64,000 nucleotides of DNA from Defluviitaleaceae bacterium (GCA_009788055.1 WQSG01000005.1:19060-83059); one strand, 5' to 3'; shown: positions 16,987-25,428, counted from the first letter of the stretch. The notes: generated by a model not told the origin, from the sequence alone. A program made the numbers and translations.

Positions 16987-17013
16987 CGCAGATTGCAAAG
17001 AAAATTCTTCCCC

Positions 17014-17042
17014 TTGAAGAACCGCCGCATGGGTTGTATAAT
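17014..17042 (+). promoter_or_regulatory. promoter of the serine hydrolase-GH9 operon
   Basis: TTGAAG (17014-17019), 17 bases, TATAAT (17037-17042); the ATG of the first gene follows at 17079. Confidence 0.8.
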
Positions 17043-17078
17043 ACCTTGTGTACATAAAAAAATTAGGGGGCGAGCCGT

Positions 17079-18365
17079 ATGATAGCAATTCTGCGCCAAA
17101 ACTTGCGCGTTCTTGCGGTCTTTTTTGCGGTCTTTTTTGCGGTTTTTATTTTGTGCGTTCCTGTGCGGGCGGAGGGGCTGTACCATATTCCGCACGAGTT
17201 TGAGTTGTATGAGTCGGCGTGTTTTGGCGCGGGCGTGGTGGGGCGGTTTGGTGCGCAGGATATTGAGATATTGGCGTGGGGCGAGGGCTACTGGGTGCGC
17301 ACGGAAATTGAAGGGCAAGCGGGCTGGGTTAATTTGCGGTATTCGCCCGCTATGTGTGCGCTGGATGCGTTTTTTGCGCCGTTGGGGTGGAATGTTTCGG
17401 TTTTTTATAAAAATTTGGAAACGGGATTTACGTATATTCACAATCCTGAGAGGGTATTTTTTGCGGCATCGCTGTCCAAGTCTACCCACGCGCTGTACAC
17501 GTTTAAGCTGGCAGAGCGCGGTTATATTGATATGTACGAGGTTCATGTGTATTCGCCGCGAGACGAGTGGGGCGGAACGGGGGTTTTGCGTTTCTGGCCG
17601 TTTGGGGTGGAGCTTACCACGCGGGATTTGCTGGGGCTTTCCATGCGCGAGTCGGACAATGCGGCGTTTCGTATGCTTGTACGAATGACGGATGATGCGG
17701 CGTTTTCGTACCGCGATTTCGTGCGGGAAATTGGGGCAGACACGCGCCTTATCCGCGATATTTTGGCGCAGAACACAAGTGCGCGTGACAAAGGGCTTTT
17801 TATGACGGAAATTTTTAATTATATCGAAAACCCGAGCCGTTTCGGACACTATCTGAAATACGATATGCTAAACACCGCGCAAACTTCGCACCCGCATTTT
17901 ACGCGGTGGGAAGGCTCTAACGGGTGGGGCGACAACGGCGTTGGCACGGATGTAAACGTGCGTATGTTGCGTTCCGATTATCCCCTTGCGCGCAAGTATG
18001 GCTGGGCGGGCGGCGCGTTTCATGACGCGGGCATAATTTACGCACCGTCGCCGTATATTTTGGTGATTTTGTCGAACATGGAGCGTGGCGCACATGAGAT
18101 GTTCGAGCGGGTTTCGTGGTTTGTTCAGGATTTTAACAATAACACTTTTGTCGCGCCCGTAATGCTTAACGCGCCGCAAAAAGGGCCGCAGGTTTGCGAT
18201 GCCATTAGGGTTGTTGGACGGCGCGGCGGGTTTCGGTTGACAATTCCCGTTTTTGCGGAAGAAACAGACAGGGCTACGGCACTTTTTCAGCCTGTAAAAT
18301 TGAACGCGGCAGACAGGAAAATTCTTTTCAAAAATACACTCATAAGAGGATGTGCAGACAAATGA
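17079..18365 (+). CDS. exported class-A-beta-lactamase-like serine hydrolase with SH3-like domain
   Basis: This 428-residue protein has a signal peptide (residues 1-31, VFFAVFFAVFILCVPVRAEG). An SH3-like module follows (about 35-90: LYHIPHEFELYESACFGAGVVGRF..YWVRTEIEGQAGWVNLRY). The hydrolase domain has the serine beta-lactamase motifs SLSK (131-134) and SDN (192-194); the usual KTG is replaced by a KYGWAGG stretch near 310. Such proteins may be wall-remodelling or peptide-modifying enzymes; resistance to beta-lactams is not implied. It overlaps the GH9 gene by four bases (ATGA), so the two are translationally coupled. Confidence 0.87.
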   Translation: MIAILRQNLRVLAVFFAVFFAVFILCVPVRAEGLYHIPHEFELYESACFGAGVVGRFGAQDIEILAWGEGYWVRTEIEGQAGWVNLRYSPAMCALDAFFAPLGWNVSVFYKNLETGFTYIHNPERVFFAASLSKSTHALYTFKLAERGYIDMYEVHVYSPRDEWGGTGVLRFWPFGVELTTRDLLGLSMRESDNAAFRMLVRMTDDAAFSYRDFVREIGADTRLIRDILAQNTSARDKGLFMTEIFNYIENPSRFGHYLKYDMLNTAQTSHPHFTRWEGSNGWGDNGVGTDVNVRMLRSDYPLARKYGWAGGAFHDAGIIYAPSPYILVILSNMERGAHEMFERVSWFVQDFNNNTFVAPVMLNAPQKGPQVCDAIRVVGRRGGFRLTIPVFAEETDRATALFQPVKLNAADRKILFKNTLIRGCADK

Positions 18366-19888
18366 AAAAAATTCATGTAAACCAGTTAGGGTATTTTGCG
18401 GACGACGTAAAAAAAGCCGTTTGCGAAACGGACGCGGGGGCTTTTGAAATTATCCGCACCTCGGACGGGGCGGCGGTTTTCAGCGGAAAAACGGGCGCGG
18501 CTGTTCATGACGCGGCTTCCGCGCAGGATGTGCGGGTTGCGGATTTTTCCGAGTTTTCGCAGCAAGGCGAATTTTTTGTTTCGGCGGGCGGGCAAGAGTC
18601 CTACCCGTTTACAATAGGCGCAGACGCTTATGCGGGATTAAATGCCGCATTGCTGGACGCTTTCAACTACCAAAAATGCGGCGTTGCAATTGACAAGGGC
18701 ATTTGGTCGCACCCGCCCTGCCACACCTCCCCCGCCGTTATTTACGGCACTAAGGAGACGCGGGATGTATCCGGCGGCTGGCACGACGCGGGCGATTATG
18801 GGCGGTACATTGTGCCCGCGGCAATGGCGGTTGCGGATTTGCTTCTGGCATATGATTTGTGTGCAAACCCGTTACAGGAAATCTTAGACGTTACGTGGTT
18901 TGAAATCGAATGGATGCTTAAAATGCAGTGCGAAAAAACGGGCGGCGTTTACCACAAGGTAAGCTGTGCGAGCTTTAACGCGCTGGACGAAGCCCCGCAA
19001 AATGAAAGGGGCGAGCTTATCCTCTGCCCGATTTCCCTAACTGCAACGGCAGATTTTGCCGCCACCATGGCACTTGCGTCCCGTTTTTATCCCGACAAAA
19101 AAGCCGCACTTCTGGCGGCGGCAGAACACGCGTGGACGTGGTGCGAACAAAATCTTGACGCGCCAAACTTCGTAAACCCCGAGGGCGTAACCACAGGCCA
19201 ATACGGCGACATCACCGCCAAAGATGAAATCTTTTGGGCGGCGTGTGAATTATTTTCTGCCACGGGCGCGGAAAAATATCATGATGTAATAAAGCAAAGT
19301 GAAATATATGTAGGCTTGGGCTGGGCGAATATGGGAACATACGGCATAACCGCCTATTTAAGCCTAAAATCTTCCGCCGACGCAGAACTTTCCGAAAAAA
19401 TGAAAACCCGCTTGCGCGCCGTTTGCGAAGAAATAATGCAAAAACACGCAAGCGAGCCATTCGGAACTTCCCTTGGCGTAACCTACCGCTGGGGCAGTAG
19501 CCTTGACGTTGCCAACAACGCAATGAGCCTACTGCTCTACAGCAAATTGGTCGAAGAAAACGCCGCATACACAAACGCCGCAAAAGAGCATATCCATTAT
19601 CTGTTGGGGCGCAATCCCCTTTCGCAAAGCTATGTAACGGGCTTCGGCTCTCTTCCCGCAAAAGACCCGCACCATCGCCCATCTGTTGCCGTTGGCGAAA
19701 CCTTCCCCGGCATGGTTGTGGGCGGCCCAAACCCAACCACCCCCCGCGATGTCGTACTCCAAACCCATTGCGAAGGCAATCCCCCGTCCAAATTCTACGT
19801 AGACCACAAGGAAAGCTTCGCCTCCAACGAAATCGCCATCTACTGGAACAGCTCGGTTTACTTTCTGGTTGCTGTGCTGGGGATGTAG
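18362..19888 (+). CDS. glycoside hydrolase family 9 enzyme, apparently cytosolic
   Basis: This 508-residue protein has an N-terminal Ig-like CelD_N-type domain (MKKIHVNQLGYFADDVKKAV..), then a GH9 (alpha/alpha)6 domain. Visible motifs are SGGWHDAGDYGRYIVP (138-152, with the catalytic-base Asp), the GFGSLPAKDPHHRPS loop and ESFASNEIAIYWNS with the likely acid Glu490. There is no signal peptide, unlike secreted cellulases. It may therefore act on imported cello- or chito-oligosaccharides; intracellular GH9 glucosidases and glucosaminidases are known. The ATG at 18362 is coupled to the upstream serine hydrolase, with AAGAGGATG upstream. Confidence 0.9.
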   Translation: MKKIHVNQLGYFADDVKKAVCETDAGAFEIIRTSDGAAVFSGKTGAAVHDAASAQDVRVADFSEFSQQGEFFVSAGGQESYPFTIGADAYAGLNAALLDAFNYQKCGVAIDKGIWSHPPCHTSPAVIYGTKETRDVSGGWHDAGDYGRYIVPAAMAVADLLLAYDLCANPLQEILDVTWFEIEWMLKMQCEKTGGVYHKVSCASFNALDEAPQNERGELILCPISLTATADFAATMALASRFYPDKKAALLAAAEHAWTWCEQNLDAPNFVNPEGVTTGQYGDITAKDEIFWAACELFSATGAEKYHDVIKQSEIYVGLGWANMGTYGITAYLSLKSSADAELSEKMKTRLRAVCEEIMQKHASEPFGTSLGVTYRWGSSLDVANNAMSLLLYSKLVEENAAYTNAAKEHIHYLLGRNPLSQSYVTGFGSLPAKDPHHRPSVAVGETFPGMVVGGPNPTTPRDVVLQTHCEGNPPSKFYVDHKESFASNEIAIYWNSSVYFLVAVLGM

Positions 19889-19903
19889 GGTCGGGGCTGG
19901 GCC

Positions 19904-19987
19904 GGCGAGTGGGGGCGATTGCTTTCGCTCGCTATGATACGCCTGCGGCGTACAACCGCTCGCCAAAAGCAATCGCCCCCACTCGCC
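19904..19987. repeat. palindromic element with constant core and variable arms, copy 1
   Basis: A perfect 22-bp inverted repeat (19904-19925 and 19966-19987; inner part GGGGGCGATTGCTTT) encloses a 40-base core, CGCTCGCTATGATACGCC..GGCGTACAACCGCTCGCC, that has its own TACGCC-TGC-GGCGTA hairpin. Related copies with different but still complementary arms lie at 21769-21840 and 63846-63928. Confidence 0.85.
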
Positions 19988-20043
19988 GCCCGCGTAGCGA
20001 TAGGGTAGGAAAGATTAGATTAGTGGGCGGTAGGCGAAAAAAA

Positions 20044-20138
20044 GACAAGGGGACGGTTCATCCGTCTTACACGAAAGGGCTTGATTCCCATGGATAAATC
20101 CATATATTGTGAAGGACAGATGAACCATCCCCTTGTCC
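20044..20138. repeat. REP-like element (GACAAGGGGACGGTTCATC), full copy a
   Basis: 95 bp whose ends are inverted repeats (GACAAGGGGACGGTTCATC / GATGAACCATCCCCTTGTC), with an inner ATGGATAAATCCAT palindrome. One base differs from the copy at 21193-21287. Confidence 0.88.
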
Positions 20139-20171
20139 ACCTTTGGATGTGATTGGCAGGTGTAATCACAA

Positions 20172-20543
20172 ATGAATAAATTTAGCTTGAGGCAAATTAA
20201 TAACTTAAGTGTTGGAAATAATTTAGCCATGGAAATTCCTTCAACGTCTGATGATGCGAGAGCCTTTATTGTTTTAGGTGCATATCGCTATGATGAAAAC
20301 GGACGTGCAACTGCAGTTTCAAACTTTTTAAGCATTGACGATAATACTCGTTTCTTTTTGAGAACAGGTGAAATAGAGATAGAGTATATTGAAAATGATT
20401 GGTGCATTGCTGATGAAGATATAATAAATTCTGTGTACATCAATAACATAAAGAGCATAAAAGAGTTGGAATATGAGTTATCAAAGCTTTTGGATGATTT
20501 CTCCGGCTTGGATGTGGCATGGAAATGCGACTGCCCAATATGA
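20172..20543 (+). CDS. orphan acidic protein between REP elements
   Basis: I do not recognise this 123-residue acidic, probably alpha/beta cytosolic protein (NKFSLRQINNLSVGNNLAMEI.., FLSIDDNTRFFLRTGEIEIEYI.., ..VAWKCDCPI). It is AT-rich with AGA/TTA codons unlike the surrounding core genes, which suggests transfer. No strong ribosome binding site is evident (AGGTGTAATCACAA before ATG). It is bordered by REP elements at 20044 and 20593. Size and acidity recall immunity proteins, but no toxin gene is present. Confidence 0.55.
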   Translation: MNKFSLRQINNLSVGNNLAMEIPSTSDDARAFIVLGAYRYDENGRATAVSNFLSIDDNTRFFLRTGEIEIEYIENDWCIADEDIINSVYINNIKSIKELEYELSKLLDDFSGLDVAWKCDCPI

Positions 20544-20592
20544 CAATACCTATCCGCTTCAAAAACCTAATATTTTCTAAAACCACTCAAAA

Positions 20593-20618
20593 GACAAGGG
20601 GACGGTTCATCTGTCGTG
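20593..20618. repeat. REP-like element, partial copy c
   Basis: GACAAGGGGACGGTTCATC followed by TGTC, matching the left end of the full copies; the right arm is missing. Confidence 0.75.
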
Positions 20619-20649
20619 ACATTTCCTTGATGGTGAGGGGGTATATATC

Positions 20650-21168
20650 ATGCAACAGCATAACAACAAAGACATAGAGTCATATGTTTTGCGAAGCTAT
20701 AATGATAGAAACGAACATTCTGCAGAAAGTTTCTTTTTACATTCGGGACACAGATGGTGTCTCTTATCGACATTAACGTGGGTAGCACCCAATGTCTTTG
20801 TTATTTTCGACAGTGATTTTATCAGGGTATTACCGATGAATGTGGCAGTTGTGATTATAATGCCTGTTGTTGTTGCTTTTACATTCATACAATCGAAAGG
20901 CAAATTTAACCGTTACATGGATGGTACTGAAAAGCAGTGTAATACCTCAGCAAACAAGGCTTCTACATTTGGTATGTTGGGGGCTATAGGTGGTGTTGGA
21001 GTTGCGAGGATTGTTTTGCCAAACGTTATGAGTCATACTCAAGGGATTATAATTAGTCTTGTTTTTTGTTTGCTCGTCCTAGGGTTTATCTCTTGTGCGT
21101 GTGTGCAGTACTACAAAGTCCATTTAATACGAAAATTTTGTCCCAACCTCAGATGCAAAAAAGAATGA
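20650..21168 (+). CDS. orphan membrane protein between REP elements
   Basis: This 172-residue protein has four likely membrane segments (near residues 37-52, 61-79, 102-124 and 130-152) and a basic C-terminal tail with CPNLRCKKE. I do not recognise a family. GAGGGGG lies before the ATG. Its AT-rich codon use matches the two neighbouring orphan genes rather than the core genome. Confidence 0.55.
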   Translation: MQQHNNKDIESYVLRSYNDRNEHSAESFFLHSGHRWCLLSTLTWVAPNVFVIFDSDFIRVLPMNVAVVIIMPVVVAFTFIQSKGKFNRYMDGTEKQCNTSANKASTFGMLGAIGGVGVARIVLPNVMSHTQGIIISLVFCLLVLGFISCACVQYYKVHLIRKFCPNLRCKKE

Positions 21169-21192
21169 AAGGGAATAACTGTGACAGGAAAA

Positions 21193-21287
21193 GACAAGGG
21201 GACGGTTCATCCGTCTTACACGAAAGGGCTTGATTCCCATGGATAAATCCATATATTGTGAAGGACAGATGAACCGTCCCCTTGTCC
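21193..21287. repeat. REP-like element, full copy b
   Basis: 95 bp, identical to 20044-20138 except for one base in the right arm (GAACCGTCCCC instead of GAACCATCCCC), which restores perfect pairing of the arms at that position. Confidence 0.88.
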
Positions 21288-21329
21288 ACCAGAACGTAGT
21301 CATCCCGTGATATATGCAAGGAGGGTAAA

Positions 21330-21770
21330 ATGACGATAACAGCCGTTATAAAGAAGGTTGCCGACAAAAAACTGGCGGCAGTAGGATTCAAAAGAGTTAA
21401 ACGCCCCGAATATGGTTCTGGTATGTGGTTTTACGAACGTCAAGCAAATGGAGTTAAGTATGAAATGTACTTTCAAAAATCAAACTTATGCAAAGGGATA
21501 AGATTAATTTTTGTTGGCAAGTGTCCTGCTCACTCCGTGGAAAGATTATTCGATATAAATAGTCTTCCGCCATTTTTATCAAATTATTTCAAAATTCACC
21601 AGCCGGGCATTTTTGTTGAATATGCCGATGAAAAGGAATTGGAAGTCATCATAACGGAATTGACGGACATTGCGATTGAAAGGGTAATCCCACATTTTGA
21701 TACTCTCAAGGAGCAGTTTATGCCGACTATCCAAAAAGACAAGGGGACGGTTCATCCGTCTTGTCCATGA
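21330..21770 (+). CDS. orphan DUF4304-like protein with REP-derived tail
   Basis: This 146-residue protein begins MTITAVIKKVADKKLAAVGFKRVKR..GMWFYERQANGVKYEMYFQKS. The pattern (helix, then GFKR and a beta-rich body) recalls DUF4304-type proteins, but that is an impression only. The last residues KDKGTVHPSCP are encoded by a partial REP element (21738-21766) that has replaced the original end of the gene. AAGGAGGG precedes the ATG. It is AT-rich and probably acquired; function unknown. Confidence 0.55.
   Translation: MTITAVIKKVADKKLAAVGFKRVKRPEYGSGMWFYERQANGVKYEMYFQKSNLCKGIRLIFVGKCPAHSVERLFDINSLPPFLSNYFKIHQPGIFVEYADEKELEVIITELTDIAIERVIPHFDTLKEQFMPTIQKDKGTVHPSCP
21738..21766. repeat. REP-like element, shortened copy d inside a gene end
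   Basis: GACAAGGGGACGGTTCATCC joined directly to GTCTTGTCC, as if the middle of a full copy had been deleted. It supplies the last ten codons of the preceding ORF. Confidence 0.7.
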
Positions 21771-21840
21771 GGGGAGGTTGACTTCAGTGAGCGGTTGTAC
21801 GCCGCAGGCGTATCATAGCGAGCGAAGTCAACCGTCCCTC
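21769..21840. repeat. palindromic element with constant core and variable arms, copy 2 (inverted)
   Basis: Core GAGCGGTTGTACGCCGCAGG..CGTATCATAGCGAGCG in the opposite orientation to copy 1. The arms are GAGGGGAGGTTGACTT / AAGTCAACCGTCCCTC, complementary with two mismatches and different in sequence from copies 1 and 3. Confidence 0.8.
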
Positions 21841-21863
21841 TCGCCCGAGAATCTGTGGCAGTT

Positions 21864-23150
21864 CTATACATAAAGCTCCTGTGTTTGGGGGCAGTAGCGA
21901 ATCATGCTTTCTATGAAGATGGCGTAACCTTTTGTGGGGTCTTGGACAAAAACGTGGGTTATCGCGCCTATGATGCGGTCGTTTTGGATTATGGGGCTGC
22001 CGCTCATGCCCTGTACGATGCCGCCTGTTTGGCGCAGGAGTTCGGGGTCGGTTATGCGGATTACAATGCCCTTTGTTTCGTCTGCGGCGTTTTGGTTTAT
22101 GTGTTCTATTTCGATTTCGTAGTGGCGAACGCAAGTGCCTGACACGTTGGTTAAAACGGTTGCAGGGCCTTCTTCAATTTGGGTTCGGCGGGCTATGGGG
22201 AAGCGTGGGAGTTCGGCGAAGTCTTCGCGCACGGACGGCTCCAGTGTTCCGAAAATGCCGCTTTCGCAATTGGTCGCGATGCTTCCCATGGAGATGTTTG
22301 TGTTTACCGTGCCTTCAAGTTCGCCGGGGTTACCGCGTGCGCCGCGATTTACGGATGTCACCGTGGAGGGCATGATGTTGCCGCTTCTTACGGAAAGAAG
22401 CATTTTTGTATCCACGTCCAAAATGCCGTGACCCAACGCGCCAAATTCGCCCGTTTCGGGGTTGTAAAATGTAAGCGTTCCTATGCCCTTGGTGGAGTCG
22501 CGCACCCACGCGCCGATTCTGCGAACGTCGTCGGTTGCGGCGGTTTCGGGCGTGATGGGTATTTCCATTTCGGTTTCGTCGCGGCGAACGAGGAAGATAA
22601 TTTCGCCCGTGCTTTCCGCTACATATTCGCTTAGTTCTTCCTTGTTGTTAATGTCTGTGCCGTTTGCTTTCAGAATTAAATCGCCGCCGCGCAAAAGATT
22701 GTCGGCAGGACGGTGGGTTTCGCCGCCTTCTCCCGCAAACGACCCCGTGCCAAGCACCATAACGCCGTCCGTGTTTATGCGAACGCCAATCGCGTGGCCA
22801 AGCGGAATAATCTCCACCTCCGGCACAACATCCAGCGTAATGCGCCGAAACGGCACACCAAACGCACCAATAGTCATCTCTGCCGTGCCTTGGCTGCTGG
22901 TCTGAATTGTAAGCGGACGCCCCAAACGCACCGCTCCAATTTCCGAAAGCGGTGTGTCGTTTATTTTTGTAACCGCCGCCGTCTCGTGAAAGGTTGCCGA
23001 AAGCGGCAGGCCAATACTTAACCTGTGCGTGGTAAATTCCGTCAGGCGTATTTCTCCCGGAAAACGCAAAAGATATGTGAAACTACCCAGCCCATAGCCT
23101 GTTATCACACACAAAAGTAATATTGCAACAATTTTTAATTTGCGGTTCAT
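21864..23150 (-). CDS. spoIVB: SpoIVB peptidase (S55), sporulation signalling protease
   Basis: This 428-residue protein has an N-terminal membrane/signal segment (KIVAILLLCVITGYGLGSFTYLL). A PDZ-like region follows (about 110-190: PLGHAIGVRINTDGVMVLGTGSF, DLILKANGTDINNKEEL). The S55 domain has GALGHGILD, the NRGARGNPGELEG block and the catalytic serine in GMSGSP (381-386). SpoIVB is secreted from the forespore and cleaves SpoIVFA to trigger processing of pro-sigma-K. In most Clostridia it neighbours recN and spo0A; here neither is next to it, so the cluster has been rearranged. GGGGGCGATAAG precedes the ATG. Confidence 0.96.
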   Translation of the reverse strand: MNRKLKIVAILLLCVITGYGLGSFTYLLRFPGEIRLTEFTTHRLSIGLPLSATFHETAAVTKINDTPLSEIGAVRLGRPLTIQTSSQGTAEMTIGAFGVPFRRITLDVVPEVEIIPLGHAIGVRINTDGVMVLGTGSFAGEGGETHRPADNLLRGGDLILKANGTDINNKEELSEYVAESTGEIIFLVRRDETEMEIPITPETAATDDVRRIGAWVRDSTKGIGTLTFYNPETGEFGALGHGILDVDTKMLLSVRSGNIMPSTVTSVNRGARGNPGELEGTVNTNISMGSIATNCESGIFGTLEPSVREDFAELPRFPIARRTQIEEGPATVLTNVSGTCVRHYEIEIEHINQNAADETKGIVIRITDPELLRQTGGIVQGMSGSPIIQNDRIIGAITHVFVQDPTKGYAIFIESMIRYCPQTQELYV

Positions 23151-23226
23151 CTTATCGCCCCCGTTTTATTTATTGATATCTTTGCCGTTTTTGGTTTCGC
23201 TTATACGCAAAAAATTCATGTTTATC

Positions 23227-23255
23227 TTGACACAAAAGAATGCCTGTATTACAAT
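23227..23255 (+). promoter_or_regulatory. promoter of tRNA-Leu
   Basis: TTGACA (23227-23232), 17 bases, TACAAT (23250-23255), ending 14 bases before the tRNA. Confidence 0.88.
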
Positions 23256-23269
23256 ATTTTTCGTTGCAC

Positions 23270-23352
23270 GCAGCTGTGGCGGAATTGGCATACGCGCTAG
23301 ACTAAGGATCTAGTGGTCCTAGACCTTGCAGGTTCAAGTCCTGTCAGCTGCA
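23270..23352 (+). tRNA. tRNA-Leu (anticodon AAG)
   Basis: Acceptor GCAGCTG / CAGCTGC, anticodon stem CTAGA / TCTAG with loop CTAAGGA (anticodon AAG), long variable arm TGGTCCTAGACC and T-arm AGGTTCAAGTCCT fit a class II tRNA-Leu. CCA is not encoded. Its 3' half overlaps the end of the serine recombinase gene on the other strand. Confidence 0.95.
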
Positions 23353-25117
23353 CTAGAATGCTCTTACTTAAACCGGCACTATTAAAAAATGTGCCGGTTT
23401 TTGCGTTACGGCGGTTTTTCGCAAAATCCGCCAATGAAAGATGGGCAGCCGATTGGGGCTGCCCATTTTCATTATCACGAATCTGCCGCTCGACTTCCCC
23501 CTTTAGCGTGAACAGATTTGGGTCGAGCAGCGTATCAAAGGGGGCGGCATATTCTACATCCAGACCTGTGTCTTCATGAACCAGTATCCGCTCGAATAAG
23601 GCTTGGTTAAAGCACCGTCGCTCAAAATCTTTCGCCAGCTTGTAGGCTTTGCCGCAATCATCCAAAAGCGCAAATACATCATTGAGATTGCCGGAAACTT
23701 CGTCATACTCGGCTTGGTAGGCGTTCACTTGGCCGTTGACACTTGCAAGTGTTCTGCCTATGCGGTCTTGCTCTTCCTTTAATAAGTCCAGCGATATGGC
23801 ATCGGCTTGGAAGGCTTGAAGCACCTTGCGGCGTTCGCGTTCCAGTTTTTCCTGCTGTTTCTTTAGGCGTTCCAGTTCGATTTTGGATTCTTCCGATAAA
23901 TTTGCGATTTTGTCCATAGCCCAGTCTTGCAGTAGCTTACGAAATGCCGACGTGAAAGAAATCCGCTGATAGAAGGCTTCTATCTGCCTTTCAATTTCGT
24001 CTATGAGCAAAGAACGCTGGTCGCAGTCGTTTCGTTTATTGTGCTTGGCGGAGCAGACAAAATATGGATACCGCATCCCTGCCCTCGACTTAGCATTGTG
24101 AATTATCAGCCTAGCCCCACACTTTCCACAGTACACTGTGCTTTTCAGATAATGCTCATGAATGCGAGTACGTTCACCGTTTAGGCGGATTTTCAGCATT
24201 TCCTGCACCCTATCCCAAGTCGCTTCATCCACAATCGGCGTGTGCCGACCTTCGTGTTCCACACCGTTGTATCGGACGATGCCTTTATAGTAGGGATTTG
24301 TGAGAATGGTGTGCAACATTCGCTTGCCTATGGGTTTTTCCGGAAGCCTGCGGGTGGCAGGTGTAACCAGCCCCAAATCGGATACATGGTCGGCTAGTGC
24401 TGTTAACGCCCAATCGCCCGTGGCATATTCGTTGAATGCCAGCGTGATAAGGGCGGCTCGCTCTTCGTCAACATCTACGCGGCTGTTTCGCCTGCCGTTT
24501 TCGTCTACATCACGGATGTTTTTGTAGCCAATTGGAGCCTTGTTAGGTGTGCCGCCGCCCTTGGCCTTCTGGTTCAAGCCTTTTTTTACTTCGGTGGATA
24601 GGTTGCGTGAATAAAATTCTGCTATCGAACTCATTATGCCGTGCAACAGCATACCGGATGGCGAATCGTCAATGCTTTCCGAGGCAGACACTAACTGCAC
24701 ATTTGCCTCGCCTAAAGCACGGGTTATATCAATGTCATCACCGCGGTTGCGGGCGAGGCGGTCAACTTTGTGAACGATTACATAATCCACCCTGTCTTTG
24801 TTTTCCTTGATAAATTCAAGCATTCGCTTGAGTTCGGGTCTGGCGGCAGAGCGAGCAGAAGCACCTCGGTCTACAAATTCTTTGCCAATCATCGCACCCA
24901 TAGACATGGCTTTGCGTTTGTTTGCCTCGCGCTGAGCCGGAATCGAAAAACCTTCATCGTCCCCGCCACCTCGCTCCGCCTGCCCTGCTGTGGATACCCG
25001 CAGATACGACACGGCGAATTTCGGTGTCATGCTGTCCGTCAAGGCTTGTAAAAGATTATTTGGCGTAGCCGACCTAATTGGTGCAGGGGCGGCTACGGCT
25101 GCATTTTGTGCATACAC
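23297..25117 (-). CDS. large serine recombinase (TnpX/phiC31-type integrase)
   Basis: This 606-residue protein has a resolvase catalytic domain (about 34-185: AVSYLRVSTAGQ with the nucleophilic Ser, and YVIVHKVDRLARNRGDD). A recombinase domain follows (about 195-300), then a zinc-ribbon (YCGKCGARL..FVCSAKH near 330-370), a coiled coil (390-480) and a C-terminal tail. It would catalyse site-specific integration or excision. The start GTG at 25117 has GGGAGG 8 bases upstream. The last codons (QLTGLEPARSRTTRSLV) are the complement of tRNA-Leu, so the gene's 3' end reads through the host tRNA. That shows the element joins the chromosome there. Confidence 0.93.
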   Translation of the reverse strand: MYAQNAAVAAPAPIRSATPNNLLQALTDSMTPKFAVSYLRVSTAGQAERGGGDDEGFSIPAQREANKRKAMSMGAMIGKEFVDRGASARSAARPELKRMLEFIKENKDRVDYVIVHKVDRLARNRGDDIDITRALGEANVQLVSASESIDDSPSGMLLHGIMSSIAEFYSRNLSTEVKKGLNQKAKGGGTPNKAPIGYKNIRDVDENGRRNSRVDVDEERAALITLAFNEYATGDWALTALADHVSDLGLVTPATRRLPEKPIGKRMLHTILTNPYYKGIVRYNGVEHEGRHTPIVDEATWDRVQEMLKIRLNGERTRIHEHYLKSTVYCGKCGARLIIHNAKSRAGMRYPYFVCSAKHNKRNDCDQRSLLIDEIERQIEAFYQRISFTSAFRKLLQDWAMDKIANLSEESKIELERLKKQQEKLERERRKVLQAFQADAISLDLLKEEQDRIGRTLASVNGQVNAYQAEYDEVSGNLNDVFALLDDCGKAYKLAKDFERRCFNQALFERILVHEDTGLDVEYAAPFDTLLDPNLFTLKGEVERQIRDNENGQPQSAAHLSLADFAKNRRNAKTGTFFNSAGLSKSILVQLTGLEPARSRTTRSLV

Positions 25118-25253
25118 ATGGATTACCTCCCAACTTTCTCAGATTTATTAAAGATAACAATGCTACTTCACCAGCGTTAAGCATAGCGCGCGTGGGCCAC
25201 GGAATCAAGGCTCAATTGCGCGACAATGCCCCAAGCCCTTTAATATCCCTCGC

Positions 25254-25354
25254 TTAAAAACTTGGCACAGATAGGTTGTGTCCGGTTAAGCCCCGCATAA
25301 CTTCCCGTTCCCTTGGCTCTGCTCTTTCAATGTTTGTTTTTGGTGTTTGTGTTT
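25254..25354 (+). repeat. left flank of cassette 1
   Basis: TTAAAAACTTGGCACAGATA (25254-25273), then at 25313-25354 a block reading CTTGGCTCTGCTCTTTCAAT and TGTTTGTTTTTGGTGTTTGT. Both parts recur at 26209-26308. Apart from these blocks, 25118-25428 holds no gene that I can support. Confidence 0.75.
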
Positions 25355-25428
25355 CGCTTCACATCTCAATCGCTGATAAAATCAGCGTTTGATGGGTGGC
25401 CTAAGCCAAAATCTGCTAAACCGGCACA

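Noticed and set aside
20044..21767. CRISPR array
   Set aside because: The repeats are few, 95 bp, palindromic and separated by genes, not by short unique spacers; no cas genes are present anywhere in the window.
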